Under the pieces are notes generated by a model, which was given only the letters and a program-made list of their open reading frames with translations, searched no databases and was not told where the DNA came from. A stretch of 64,000 nucleotides of DNA, from positions 518,800-582,799 of the forward strand of contig NZ_JANZXB010000001.1 of NCBI RefSeq assembly GCF_025371035.1, read 5' to 3'. Below are positions 35,957-44,965 of the stretch, piece by piece. How positions within the stretch are numbered: position 1 is the stretch's first letter; the number at the start of each line of letters is the position of its first letter. The DNA comes from Sphingomonas sp. LC-1 (GTDB lineage: Bacteria; Pseudomonadota; Alphaproteobacteria; Sphingomonadales; Sphingomonadaceae). Position numbers and translations under genes: made by a program.

Positions 35957-38350
35957 ATGCTCCCCCGCTTCTTCCTCCCGCGCCCTCTTCTGACGCTGGC
36001 GCTAGCCGCCGCCGCTCTGGTCGAAAGCCCGCTCTGCGCGGCCGACCCGGCCCCCTTCGACCTGCCCGGCCCGGCCTTGCGGATCGCGGTGACGCGCGGC
36101 GACAAGACGCTGCCCATAGCCGAGGTGCCCAATCTCGCTGCTGGCGATCGCCTGACCATCGAGGCGGATCTGCCGAGCGACCAGCGGGCGCATTACATCC
36201 TATTCTCCGCCTTTCTCAGCGGTGCGACCAATCCGCCGCCCAAGAATTGGGTCCAGTCCGCCGAGACTTGGAAGGCCAAGGACAAGGATCGCCGCCTGAC
36301 CTTGACCGTGCCCAAGGGCGCGCGGCAGATGGCGCTGTTCCTGGTGCCGGAGACCGGCGGCGCATCGGGCACGATCGTCGATGCCGTGCGCGACCGCCCC
36401 GGCGAGTTCGTCCGCGCGGTACAGGATCTGAACCAGGCCTCGCTCGACCGCTCTCGCCTCAACGCCTTCGTCGCGGCGATCCGGGCCCAGGAAAACAGCC
36501 ATCCCGAATTTCTGCGCACCCTCGCCCCGGCGCTGTCCAACAGCCTGGCGATCAAACTGAACCCCGATTGCCTGGCCCGCGTCATCGAGTTGCAGGCGGC
36601 CTGTCTTCTTGAAAATCGCGATTCGCTGGTGCTGGCGGATATTCACAGCAGCTCGATGACCGACACGCTGATCGGCGCACCGACCGACCTGGCATTGCAA
36701 CTCAGCTATACGCGCGAGGCCGGGCTGGGTTATTACAGCCCTTATATCGGTGTGATCCGCGACATTGCCCGCGTGTTCGGCGCGTTCGGCAATCCGCAAT
36801 TCGGCTATCTGCCCACGCTCGCGACGCGCGAGGGGGATCGGCTGTCGCTGCTGCTTAACGCCGCACCGTCCTTCGCCAAGCCCAAATCGGTGCTGGTCGC
36901 CGCGATGCCGGCCATCGACGCGGTCAGCCCGCCGCGTCTGCGCGTGACCGGGGATCAGCCCCTCTGCGGTGCCCGCCCCGGCCTGGTCCTGCCGGTCGAG
37001 GGTGCGCCGCTCATCTATTCGACTGCCTTTGCCCGTAACATGACGGTGTCGCTGACCAGCGCGGACGGCAAGACGATCGACCTGCCCGTCCGGGCACGGG
37101 CGGACCGGGGCGGCTATGTGCTGACCGAACCGCTGCCCGCCGGTGGCCTGTCGGGCAAGGTCACCGCCAAGCTGCACGGCCAATGGGGTTTCGACGGGTT
37201 CGAGGGGCCCAGCTTTACCTTGCAATTCCCCGACGGCGGGGCATGGCGCGCGGGCGATGCGGGGCAGAGCTTGGTCGTCGGCCGCGACAATGCGGTGACG
37301 CTGACCGGCCCCGCCGCCGCCTGCGTCACCGGGGTCACCATGCGATCGCCCGGCGGCGCGGCACAGCCCGTGTCCTTCACGCTTCGCGGCAATGACGGCA
37401 TCGCCGTCACCCTGCCGTTGAAGAACGCGCGCGGTGGCGACGTCACGCTGGAGGTGCAACAGATCGGCGATCCGGCTCCGCGCACCGTCACCTTGCGCGC
37501 CTATTCGCCCGCCAGCCGGATCGACACGGTGACGCTGGCCAAGGGGGACCGGTTCGTGACGCTGACCGGCCAGCGCTTGGACGAGATTGCCGGGGTCGAG
37601 GTGGGCGACGTGCGCCTGTCACCCGATCAGGTGACGCGCGAGGGGGATAGCGATCGGCTGATCGCGACCGCCGCCGACGGCCGCCTGCCCGATGGGAACA
37701 GCGCCAGGATACGACTGGACGACGGCCGGACCCTGTCGGTGCCGATCACGCCCGCGCCGCCGCGCCCCGCCGCGACGCTGATCGCGCGCAGCCTGACGCC
37801 CAAGGATGCCGCGGGCGCCGTCACGCTCGCGACGCGGGACGAGGCCGTCCTGCCCGACCATAGCCGCCTGACCTTCTCGATCCGCGCCGCCGAGGGCACG
37901 CGGCTGGCCCCGACCGACGCGGTCGAGGTCGCCACCACCGATGGCAACACCAGCGTCATGCTGGAGGGCGGACGCGACGTTCGCCTGTCCTCGCCCGACA
38001 TCGCGGTCGCGACGCTCGATCCGGCGCGGCTGGGGCCGGCGGCGGCGGGCCCGCTCCGTTATAGGATCGTGCGCGGGCCCGTCAGGGGTGACTGGGCACC
38101 GCTCGCCACGCTGGTGCGACTGCCCCGGATCGATGCTGTCGCCTGTACGACGGACGGTTGCCAGATGTCCGGCAGCGACCTTTTCCTGATCGAGCGGGTC
38201 GCGGCCAGCGCCGACATGACCGGGGCGATCAGCGTTCCGCCGGGCTTCACGGCGGCGCGGTTGACGGTGCCGCAGCCGCAGAATGGCGGGCTGAGCCTGA
38301 CGCTGCGCGATGCGCCGGGGGTGGTGTTCGCCTTGTCGCAAAAGCCGTAA
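35957..38350 (+). CDS. Large exported protein of unknown function
   Basis: A 797-residue protein I do not recognise. A signal peptide (PLLTLALAAAALVESPLCAA) precedes a first domain that resembles surface-attachment beta-sandwiches. A middle region contains NSHPEFLRTLAPALSNSLAI and YTREAGLGYYSPYIGVIRDI. From about residue 330 several beta-rich, possibly Ig-like units follow with DGRTLSVPITP-type strands. Cysteines occur in near pairs, for example ACTTDGCQ near the C-terminus, compatible with periplasmic disulfides. No catalytic motif, membrane anchor or TonB box is visible. It stands alone between yghU and ohrR. Starch- or glycan-binding, or a structural envelope role, are guesses only. Confidence 0.75.
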   Translation: MLPRFFLPRPLLTLALAAAALVESPLCAADPAPFDLPGPALRIAVTRGDKTLPIAEVPNLAAGDRLTIEADLPSDQRAHYILFSAFLSGATNPPPKNWVQSAETWKAKDKDRRLTLTVPKGARQMALFLVPETGGASGTIVDAVRDRPGEFVRAVQDLNQASLDRSRLNAFVAAIRAQENSHPEFLRTLAPALSNSLAIKLNPDCLARVIELQAACLLENRDSLVLADIHSSSMTDTLIGAPTDLALQLSYTREAGLGYYSPYIGVIRDIARVFGAFGNPQFGYLPTLATREGDRLSLLLNAAPSFAKPKSVLVAAMPAIDAVSPPRLRVTGDQPLCGARPGLVLPVEGAPLIYSTAFARNMTVSLTSADGKTIDLPVRARADRGGYVLTEPLPAGGLSGKVTAKLHGQWGFDGFEGPSFTLQFPDGGAWRAGDAGQSLVVGRDNAVTLTGPAAACVTGVTMRSPGGAAQPVSFTLRGNDGIAVTLPLKNARGGDVTLEVQQIGDPAPRTVTLRAYSPASRIDTVTLAKGDRFVTLTGQRLDEIAGVEVGDVRLSPDQVTREGDSDRLIATAADGRLPDGNSARIRLDDGRTLSVPITPAPPRPAATLIARSLTPKDAAGAVTLATRDEAVLPDHSRLTFSIRAAEGTRLAPTDAVEVATTDGNTSVMLEGGRDVRLSSPDIAVATLDPARLGPAAAGPLRYRIVRGPVRGDWAPLATLVRLPRIDAVACTTDGCQMSGSDLFLIERVAASADMTGAISVPPGFTAARLTVPQPQNGGLSLTLRDAPGVVFALSQKP

Positions 38351-38477
38351 GGGGTTTGCCTTGGCCGCCGCTCCGGCTTGACGGAGATTGGCGGGCGGCA
38401 CCGCCGGGAGGACCGAAACCAAGGGACTATGCCATAGCTCGGTTCACCAGCTCAAAGGGCTGTCGGCGATCCCCTTT

Positions 38478-38936
38478 TCACGCCGCCTTCCCGTCGCCGC
38501 CGCCCTCTCGCTGTTCGAGCGCCAGACGCAATGCGCGCACTTCGCCGCGAAGTGCGGTCAGGTCGTCCATCGCCATCCCGGACCGGGAGATGATCTCCTC
38601 GCCCAGGCAGCCGCACTGGTCGCGCAGGGCATGGCCCGCCGGGGTTAGACGCACACGCACCTGACGCTCGTCCTGCGGATCGCGCTCGCGCATCAGCTGC
38701 CCGCTAGCCTCCAGCCGTTTGACCAGCGGCGTCACCGTGCTGGACTCCAGCCCCAGCCGCTGGGCGATGGCACCGATGGTCCGGCCATCCTCTTCCCATA
38801 GGACGTGCAGCGCCAAATATTGCGGATAGGTCAGGCCAAGCTGGTCGAGCATCGGCTTATAGGTGCGCTGGACCGCCATATTGGCCGCGTACAGTGCGAA
38901 GCATAACTGATCGTCCAGCGGCCACGGCACCGACAT
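38478..38936 (-). CDS. ohrR: MarR/OhrR-family organic-peroxide-sensing repressor
   Basis: A 152-residue winged-helix repressor. [16 protein letters not shown] holds the reactive cysteine of OhrR (Cys12); [33 protein letters not shown] and [16 protein letters not shown] are the recognition helix and wing. Oxidation of the cysteine by organic hydroperoxides releases DNA. It is divergent from ohr and shares a short regulatory region with two palindromes. ATG 38936 is chosen because GGGAG lies 7 bp before it; the open frame up to 39029 would overlap the operator region. Confidence 0.9.
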   Translation of the reverse strand: MSVPWPLDDQLCFALYAANMAVQRTYKPMLDQLGLTYPQYLALHVLWEEDGRTIGAIAQRLGLESSTVTPLVKRLEASGQLMRERDPQDERQVRVRLTPAGHALRDQCGCLGEEIISRSGMAMDDLTALRGEVRALRLALEQREGGGDGKAA

Positions 38937-38964
38937 CCACATTCTCCCGAAATCACAAAATGCA

Positions 38965-39025
38965 TATCGCGATAAAAGAAGGGCTGGACAAGCCCGATCA
39001 CTCGCGCCATTTATGTATCGCGATA
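38965..39025. promoter_or_regulatory. Twin OhrR operator candidates in the ohrR-ohr divergent region
   Basis: The perfect palindrome TATCGCGATA occurs twice, at 38965-38974 and 39016-39025, five helical turns apart (51 bp), in the 109 bp between ohrR and ohr. A third half-copy, TTATCG, follows at 39030-39035 close to the ohr ribosome-binding site. A small GGGCT/AGCCC hairpin lies between the palindromes. Confidence 0.7.
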
Positions 39026-39045
39026 ACAATTATCGGAGACCAGAT

Positions 39046-39471
39046 GTGACGATCGACGTGAAGTACCAGACCCAGGCCAGCGCAACCGGTGGCCGTGAAG
39101 GCCATGCCCGGACCGAGGACGGCACGCTCGACGTCAAGCTGTCGACGCCCAAGGAATTGGGCGGCGCGGGCGGCGACGGCACCAATCCCGAACAGCTGTT
39201 CGCGGCGGGCTATTCCGCGTGCTTCATCGGCGCGCTGAAGGTCGCTGGCCAGCAGTTGAAGGTGAAGGTGCCCGACGACGTGTCGGTTTCCGCCAAAGTC
39301 GGTATCGGCCCGCGCGCGGCGGGCGGTTTCGGGATCACGGCCGACCTGACCGTCGCGCTGCCCGGCATCGACCGTGCCGAAGCAGAGAAACTGGTCGAAG
39401 CCGCGCACCATATCTGCCCGTATTCCAATGCCACGCGCGGCAATGTGGATGTCGGCCTGACGCTGGCCTGA
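39046..39471 (+). CDS. ohr: Organic hydroperoxide resistance protein Ohr
   Basis: A 141-residue thiol peroxidase that reduces organic and fatty-acid hydroperoxides with lipoylated proteins as donor. It has the conserved arginine ([13 protein letters not shown], Arg17) and both catalytic cysteines, Cys59 in YSACFIGAL and Cys124 in [11 protein letters not shown]. The start is GTG 39046, preceded by TCGGAGA; an upstream ATG at 39013 lies across an operator palindrome and is rejected. A strong terminator follows. Repression by the divergent ohrR product is expected. Confidence 0.95.
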   Translation: MTIDVKYQTQASATGGREGHARTEDGTLDVKLSTPKELGGAGGDGTNPEQLFAAGYSACFIGALKVAGQQLKVKVPDDVSVSAKVGIGPRAAGGFGITADLTVALPGIDRAEAEKLVEAAHHICPYSNATRGNVDVGLTLA

Positions 39472-39497
39472 CATCCATCCGTACTCCCTGAACCTAC

Positions 39498-39539
39498 CGG
39501 CGCGGTCGATTCTTCCCTAAGACCGCGCCGTTCTTTTTT
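39498..39539 (+). terminator. Rho-independent terminator of ohr
   Basis: CGGCGCGGTC (39498-39507) pairs perfectly with GACCGCGCCG (39521-39530) and is followed by TTCTTTTTT. It sits between the convergent ohr and lacI genes. Confidence 0.92.
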
Positions 39540-39541
39540 CC

Positions 39542-40564
39542 TCAGGCCGAATCCCGCACGATCAGGCGAGGCGGCATTTCCAGCCCCGGCGCCGCCTGTC
39601 CGTCCAGCCGCGCGAACAGCGCCTCGACCATGGCCTTCGCCCCCGCCTCCAGATCCTGTCGGATCGTGGTCAGCCGCGGCACCGCGCGTTCGGCCAGCGG
39701 CAGATCGTCGAACCCCGTGACCGCGACATCGCCCGGTACCGAAACGCCGGACGCGGCCAGCGCCGACATGGTCGCCACCGCGATCATGTCGGAGGCCGCG
39801 ACGATACCGTCGATCCCCCGCCCCTCCCGCTGCAATCGCGACAGATTGGCGGCGATCTGATCGGGCATCAGGTCGGGCGCGAGCGCGACGTCCAACTGAT
39901 AGGGCGGCGGCAATCCCGCTTGCGCCAGCGCATCGCACAGCCCGGCATGGCGCTGCGCCAGTTCCAGGGTGCGGATTTCACCCATGAAGGCGATATGACG
40001 GCGGCCCGTCGCGATCAGATGCTCGCCCGCCAGCCGTCCGCCCAGCCGATTGTCGACGCCGACCGCGCAGTGACGCTGCCCCGCCAGATTGCTGCCCCAG
40101 ACGACGAGCGGAAGATAGGTTTGCGCGACCGCCTCGATCACGGCCAGCTGATCCGATTGGCCGATCAGCAATACGCCATCGGCCATGCCCGAACGGGCGA
40201 TGCGCGACAGCCAGTCGTCGTCATCCGGAATGATCCGCGACAGCATCACGTCATGGTCGCGCGCCGCCAGTTCATCCGCGAGATGGCCGAGCAGCGTCAT
40301 GAAGAAGGGATCGGACAGGCGCTGCCGTCGCTCATGCCCCAGTGGAATGGCGAGGCCGATCACTCCCGTACGCTGCGCGCGCAGGCGACGGGCCATCTGG
40401 TTGATCTGGAAATTATGTTCCGCCGCCAGGGCCTCGATCCGCTGCCGCGTCTCGGCATTGACGACGCTCTTGCCCGCCAGGGCCCGGCTGACCGTGCCGG
40501 GCGACACGCCTGCCAGCCGAGCAATGTCCTTCAGGGTGCGGGCGGGTTGGGCCGTGTCGGTCAT
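39542..40564 (-). CDS. LacI-family transcriptional regulator (copy 1)
   Basis: A 340-residue LacI regulator with the DNA-binding domain at residues 10-65 (LKDIARLAGVSPGTVSRALA, hinge NQMARRLRAQRTG) and a periplasmic-binding-like sensor domain. It lies downstream of the TonB receptor on the same strand, separated by a terminator. It is strikingly similar to the LacI protein at 51951-53000, sharing LGHERRQ-LSDPFFMT, GVLLIGQSDQ, DGIVAASDMIA-type blocks and the ends RDSA. The two are paralogues that probably read related operators, such as the GCAA-n4-TTGC sites upstream of the receptor and of the MFS gene. Confidence 0.92.
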   Translation of the reverse strand: MTDTAQPARTLKDIARLAGVSPGTVSRALAGKSVVNAETRQRIEALAAEHNFQINQMARRLRAQRTGVIGLAIPLGHERRQRLSDPFFMTLLGHLADELAARDHDVMLSRIIPDDDDWLSRIARSGMADGVLLIGQSDQLAVIEAVAQTYLPLVVWGSNLAGQRHCAVGVDNRLGGRLAGEHLIATGRRHIAFMGEIRTLELAQRHAGLCDALAQAGLPPPYQLDVALAPDLMPDQIAANLSRLQREGRGIDGIVAASDMIAVATMSALAASGVSVPGDVAVTGFDDLPLAERAVPRLTTIRQDLEAGAKAMVEALFARLDGQAAPGLEMPPRLIVRDSA

Positions 40565-40581
40565 GGCCTGCCTCCTGAACG

Positions 40582-40614
40582 AAAAAAGGGGCGGATGCCA
40601 TTGGCACCCGCCCC
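40582..40614 (-). terminator. Rho-independent terminator after the TonB receptor
   Basis: Read on the minus strand, GGGGCGG pairs with CCGCCCC, extended by TGCCA/TGGCA inside, and is followed by TTTTTT (40587-40582). It separates the receptor from the co-directional lacI gene, so lacI probably has lower or independent expression. Confidence 0.9.
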
Positions 40615-40629
40615 AAAGTTGTTTGTCGG

Positions 40630-43188
40630 TCAGAAGCGGTAACGGACCGATGCCGTTAGCGTTCGTCCATACAGCGCGGTATTGTTGAAGACCCCCTGGG
40701 TCGAGGACAGGATGGGGAACAGCCCGCCGCCGCCACGGAAACCCAGCTTGTCGAACAGGTTGTTGACGTTCAGGCCCAGTTCCAGCTTCTCCATCGGACG
40801 CACCGTCACGAAGCCGTTGACGAAGGTCGAGCCCTTGATCGTGTACAGGTTGAAGTCGTCCGACTTCGTGCTGGTCTGACCGTTCACGCTGACGCCGAAG
40901 GCGATCGGACCCGCATCGTAAGAGGGCGATACGACGAACAGGAAGTCGGGCAGGCCGCCGGGTTTCTTGCCGACCAGCCCCGCCGTCGCGCTGCTGGTGA
41001 TCTTGGAATTCGCATAGGTCGCATCGGCGGACAGATGGAAATTGCCATAGCTCACCCGGCTGCTGAACTCGATACCCAGCGAGCGATAGCCGTTGGAGAT
41101 GTTCGGGTTGTTGTTCGGCGCGGGGTTGTTGATCCGGGTGAAGTCGTAATTATTCTCGGTCAGCGTCGAGCGGAAGCCGGTGATTTCGACCGAATAGGAC
41201 GCGCCGAAGATGCCGCCGCGCTGCTTCAGGCCGATTTCCTGCTGGTTGAGATAATTGACCGAGGTCGCCTGCCCCTGGCTGTTGAGCGAGCCATCGGCAT
41301 TGAAATTGCCCGACAGGACACGGCGGTCGGCGTTGAAGCGGCCACCCCGGCTGGCGCGGGCAAAGACGCTGGTCTTGCTGTTGAACGCATAGAGGGCACC
41401 GACCGACCAGCTGACATAGCCATCGGTATAGTTGATCTTCTCGGCCGTCGGGTTGAGCACCAGCGAGGGGATCAGCGCCGAGCCCAGCGCATCCGACACG
41501 CGGGTATTCGGACCCGCGATACCGCCCTGCGCGGTGCCTTCCCCATGCACGCTGTCATAGCGGACCGAGGCGTCGAGGTTCAGGCCGCCGACTTCGTAAC
41601 CCGCCTGAAGGAAGGGCGCGACGTCGGTATAGGTCAGGTCGACGCGGCGGGCGCAGCAGCTGCCCCAATTGTCGTTGAACCCGGCCTGGCCAGCGGCGGT
41701 CAGCTGCGTGCCGGTGGTCGAGAACAGGTCGAGCGGCGCGGCGTTGTTACCGTTCAGCTCGCTATACTGGCGATTGACATGCCAGTCCTGGACGATGTTC
41801 TGCCGCATCACGAACAGACCGGCGGTCAGGCGCGCCTTGCCCGGCCCGACCTGGAACTTGCCGTTCAGGGTCAGGTTGTTGGCGAAATTGTCCATGTTCT
41901 TCATGAACACGTTGATGTTCGGATTGTTGTTTACATAGCTTCCCGTGAACAACTGTCCCAGCTTCGGCCCAGCCGCATAGCGGACCGAACCCACCGTCTG
42001 GCCGTTGACGGTCGAGCCGATCAGGCCGCCGCTGCCGGTCAGCGTCTGGACGTTGATGAACTGGGTCGTGAAATTCCCGCTGATCCACTGATAGCGCATC
42101 GTGTCGTCGAGCGAGATATTGTCGTTGAAGTCGTAATGGATCTGGCCGCTGATGCCGGTGACGCGCGGGTGGATGCCCTGCACCTCGGCCGACTTCACGC
42201 CGCCATTGTCATAGTCCAGATACTGGAAGTTGCGGTTGTAGATCGTATAGGCCGAACCCGAACGCCCGTCGAAATTGGGCAGCGGGGTGAAGCCGGTCAC
42301 GCGATTACCGTCCAGCGTCGCCAGCGTCGGCGTGGTGGTGTTGGTCGGCGCCTGCTCGTCCAGCCGCTTGAAATAAAGACGGATGAAGCCGCGATTGTCG
42401 GGCAGATCCTTGGTGATGTTCGCCTTGATCTGGTAGCCGCGCAGAATGTTGAAATTCTCGTTGGTGTAGCCGCCGCCGTTGCGCGCATAGCCGCCGATGT
42501 GGAAGCGCGTGCTGTCGTCGATCGGGCCGCCATAGTCGAAGTCGACGCGGTGTTCACGGAAGCCCAAGCCGTTGGAATAGGCGACCTGGCCGCCCTTGAT
42601 GTCGCCGGTCTTGCTGATGAAGTTGATCACCGCACCCGGCGCCTGGCTGGCGAAGGTCGAGGCCGAACCGCCGCGCACCGCCTCGACCGTCTTGATGTTC
42701 TGGTCGAAGCGCAGCCAATAGTCGTTGTTGCCGAAGTTGATGTCGCCGAACAGGACGTCGGGCAGGCCGTCTTCCTGCAGCGAGACATATTCCGAGCCGC
42801 CGGTCGAAACGGGGATGCCGCGCACGCCGATATTGGCGTTGCCGCCCGGACCTGCGGTATCGCTGGGCTGAAGACCCGGGATGTTGCGCAGGATTTCCGC
42901 GGTCGAGCGCGGGGTGAAATTCTGGATGGCTTCCTGGCTGACCTGCGACACCGAGATCGAGCTGCGGAAGCGCGAGCGCTCGCCGCTGGTCGCGGTGACG
43001 ACGATGTCTTCGCTCTGCACACCGGCGTCGGGGATGCTACCGGCCTGGGCTACGGCGCCCGAACCGGTCGGAGCCGGCTGCGCGGTCGTCGCCTGGGGGG
43101 CATTGGTCTGCGCGAAGGCCGGGAAGCTCACCAGCGCCACCGCCAAAGCTGCCATCGATCCACAGGACCGCAGAACGCTCGTCTTCAT
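40630..43188 (-). CDS. TonB-dependent receptor, probable sugar importer of the LacI regulon
   Basis: An 852-residue outer-membrane receptor without STN domain. A signal peptide ends at SFPAFAQ; an Ala/Pro/Gln-rich linker leads to the TonB box (SEDIVVTATSGE, about residue 59); the plug has STAEILRNIPGLQPSD and ANIGVRGIPVSTGGSEY; the barrel ends in LTASVRYRF with the terminal Phe needed for assembly. The neighbours (LacI regulator, operator-like palindromes, MFS importer and GH68 sucrase) point to a disaccharide or fructoside substrate, comparable in logic to the Xanthomonas sux locus. Substrate is inferred. Confidence 0.9.
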   Translation of the reverse strand: MKTSVLRSCGSMAALAVALVSFPAFAQTNAPQATTAQPAPTGSGAVAQAGSIPDAGVQSEDIVVTATSGERSRFRSSISVSQVSQEAIQNFTPRSTAEILRNIPGLQPSDTAGPGGNANIGVRGIPVSTGGSEYVSLQEDGLPDVLFGDINFGNNDYWLRFDQNIKTVEAVRGGSASTFASQAPGAVINFISKTGDIKGGQVAYSNGLGFREHRVDFDYGGPIDDSTRFHIGGYARNGGGYTNENFNILRGYQIKANITKDLPDNRGFIRLYFKRLDEQAPTNTTTPTLATLDGNRVTGFTPLPNFDGRSGSAYTIYNRNFQYLDYDNGGVKSAEVQGIHPRVTGISGQIHYDFNDNISLDDTMRYQWISGNFTTQFINVQTLTGSGGLIGSTVNGQTVGSVRYAAGPKLGQLFTGSYVNNNPNINVFMKNMDNFANNLTLNGKFQVGPGKARLTAGLFVMRQNIVQDWHVNRQYSELNGNNAAPLDLFSTTGTQLTAAGQAGFNDNWGSCCARRVDLTYTDVAPFLQAGYEVGGLNLDASVRYDSVHGEGTAQGGIAGPNTRVSDALGSALIPSLVLNPTAEKINYTDGYVSWSVGALYAFNSKTSVFARASRGGRFNADRRVLSGNFNADGSLNSQGQATSVNYLNQQEIGLKQRGGIFGASYSVEITGFRSTLTENNYDFTRINNPAPNNNPNISNGYRSLGIEFSSRVSYGNFHLSADATYANSKITSSATAGLVGKKPGGLPDFLFVVSPSYDAGPIAFGVSVNGQTSTKSDDFNLYTIKGSTFVNGFVTVRPMEKLELGLNVNNLFDKLGFRGGGGLFPILSSTQGVFNNTALYGRTLTASVRYRF

Positions 43189-43247
43189 TCACCCTCTCCT
43201 GATTCGCCCCGGTGTCCGGGATGTCGTGATTAAGGGTTAGCATACTC

Positions 43248-43259
43248 GCAATCGTTTGC
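43248..43259. promoter_or_regulatory. LacI-type operator candidate 1
   Basis: GCAATCGTTTGC: GCAA/TTGC arms around a 4-bp centre containing CG, the classic LacI-family layout. It lies 60 bp before the TonB receptor start, in the divergent region shared with the halogenase. Confidence 0.65.
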
Positions 43260-43270
43260 AACACGACTTT

Positions 43271-43284
43271 TGCAAACCATTGCA
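43271..43284. promoter_or_regulatory. LacI-type operator candidate 2
   Basis: TGCAAACCATTGCA: TGCAA/TTGCA arms around ACCA, centred 24 bp from candidate 1, a little over two helical turns. Confidence 0.6.
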
Positions 43285-43348
43285 TAAAATCTGCATGACT
43301 GTGATCGAGAAAACACAGCATGACCGTCGCCATCATGGCGGTGGGATC

Positions 43349-43360
43349 GCAAACCTTTGC
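43349..43360. promoter_or_regulatory. LacI-type operator candidate 3
   Basis: GCAAACCTTTGC: GCAA/TTGC arms around ACCT, 70 bp upstream of the halogenase start. It could control the plus-strand gene or form a loop with the two sites nearer the receptor. Confidence 0.6.
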
Positions 43361-43429
43361 ATGATATGCCAAGGGACAGGCGCGCGACCCGGACCGACAG
43401 GATCAAGGCGTGAAGAAGAGGATGGCAGA

Positions 43430-44944
43430 ATGAGCGATACTCCCCCCGATGCGATCCGGTCCGTCCTGATCGTCGGCGGCGGCACGGCGGGTTGGATGAC
43501 CGCCGCCGCCCTCGCCCATGCCAGCCCACGTGGGCTGACCATCACGCTGGTCGAGTCGGACGCCATCGGCACGGTCGGCGTGGGCGAGGCGACCATCCCG
43601 CCGATCCGCCTGTTCAACCAGACGCTGGGCATCGACGAGGCCGAATTCTTGCGCGAGACCAAGGGTAGTTATAAGCTCGGCATCGAATTCGTCGGCTGGG
43701 GGCGCGAGGGGCATCGCTATTTCCACCCCTTCGGCACGCACGGCAAATCCTTCGATCTGGTCGCGGTGCATCAGCATTGGCTGGCGGCGGGAGGGCCGGA
43801 CAGCGGCATCGCCTTCGACGACCTGTCCATGGCATGGGGTGCCGCCAAGCGCGGCCGGTTCGCCGCGCCGATGACCGACCCGCGCAGCGTCGCCTCGACC
43901 TTCGACTATGCCTATCATTTCGACGCAGGCCTCTATGCCCGTTTCCTGCGCCGCTATGCCGAGGCACGCGGGGTGATCCGGGTCGAGGGCAAGATCGCCG
44001 ACCATCGCCTGGAGGGTTCGCGCGGCCATGTCGCCTCGGTCACGCTGGAGGATGGCCGGACGCTGGCGGCGGATCTGTTCGTCGATTGCTCGGGCTTTCG
44101 CGGGCTGCTGATCGAAGAGGCGCTGGGCACGGGGTATGAGGATTGGACCCACTGGCTGCCCTGCGACCGGGCGGTGGCGGCGCCATGCGTCACCGGCGGC
44201 GACGGTCTGACGCCCTATACCCGTTCGACCGCGCGGGCGGCGGGATGGCAATGGCGCATTCCGCTCCAGCACCGCACCGGCAATGGCTATGTCTATTGCA
44301 GTCGCCATATCTCGGATGACGCGGCAGCCGCGACGCTGATGGCCAATTTGGACGGAGAGGCATTGGGCGATCCGCGCTTCCTGCGCTTCACCACCGGTCG
44401 GCGCAAGCTGATGTGGAACCGCAACGTTGTGGCCATCGGCCTGTCGAGCGGCTTCATGGAGCCGCTGGAGTCGACCAGCATTCATCTGATCCAGGCGGGC
44501 ATCGCCAAGCTGCTCGCCTATTTCCCCACCCGAGCCTTCGAGCCCGAGGCCATCACCGAATATAACCGCGTCGCGATCACCGAATATGAGCGGATTCGCG
44601 ACTTCCTGATCCTGCACTACAAGCTGACCGAGCGACAGGATTCGGCCCTGTGGCGCGAATGCGCGGCGATGCCGATCCCGGAGACGCTGGCGATGAAGAT
44701 CGCGCATTTCCGCACGGCTGGTCGTCTGGTCGCGCGCGACATGGACCTGTTCGGCCCGGCGAGTTGGGCGGCGGTGCATATCGGGCAGTTCAATATGCCC
44801 CAGGGACTCGACCCGCTGCTGGCCTATGGCGAGCCTGCGCAGAGCCGGACCTTTGTCGGCAAGCTGGCGGGCGCGATCGGACAGATGGCGGAATCGATGC
44901 CGGCCCATACGGATTGGCTGAAACGGATCGGAGCCCTGGCCTGA
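43430..44944 (+). CDS. Flavin-dependent (tryptophan-type) halogenase
   Basis: A 504-residue FAD-dependent halogenase of the PrnA/RebH family. The FAD fold has [17 protein letters not shown]; the catalytic lysine is in [12 protein letters not shown] (Lys82); the family signature WQWRIP is intact, and so is [13 protein letters not shown] near the chloride/substrate site. Such enzymes use FADH2 and O2 to make hypohalous acid for halogenating an aromatic substrate. It is divergent from a TonB receptor and shares its LacI-type operators, so expression should follow sugar availability; the real substrate in such loci is unknown. ATG 43430 follows AAGAGGA. Confidence 0.88.
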   Translation: MSDTPPDAIRSVLIVGGGTAGWMTAAALAHASPRGLTITLVESDAIGTVGVGEATIPPIRLFNQTLGIDEAEFLRETKGSYKLGIEFVGWGREGHRYFHPFGTHGKSFDLVAVHQHWLAAGGPDSGIAFDDLSMAWGAAKRGRFAAPMTDPRSVASTFDYAYHFDAGLYARFLRRYAEARGVIRVEGKIADHRLEGSRGHVASVTLEDGRTLAADLFVDCSGFRGLLIEEALGTGYEDWTHWLPCDRAVAAPCVTGGDGLTPYTRSTARAAGWQWRIPLQHRTGNGYVYCSRHISDDAAAATLMANLDGEALGDPRFLRFTTGRRKLMWNRNVVAIGLSSGFMEPLESTSIHLIQAGIAKLLAYFPTRAFEPEAITEYNRVAITEYERIRDFLILHYKLTERQDSALWRECAAMPIPETLAMKIAHFRTAGRLVARDMDLFGPASWAAVHIGQFNMPQGLDPLLAYGEPAQSRTFVGKLAGAIGQMAESMPAHTDWLKRIGALA

Positions 44945-44965
44945 TCCTACCCGGCGCGGGGGGAT

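Noticed and set aside
39013-39045. ATG at 39013 as start of ohr
   Set aside because: The extra residues are translated from the operator palindrome; GTG 39046 matches the family N-terminus and has GGAGA upstream.
41035-43233. 732-codon plus-strand frame opposite the TonB receptor
   Set aside because: Low-complexity antisense frame; the receptor on the minus strand has signal peptide, TonB box and C-terminal Phe.
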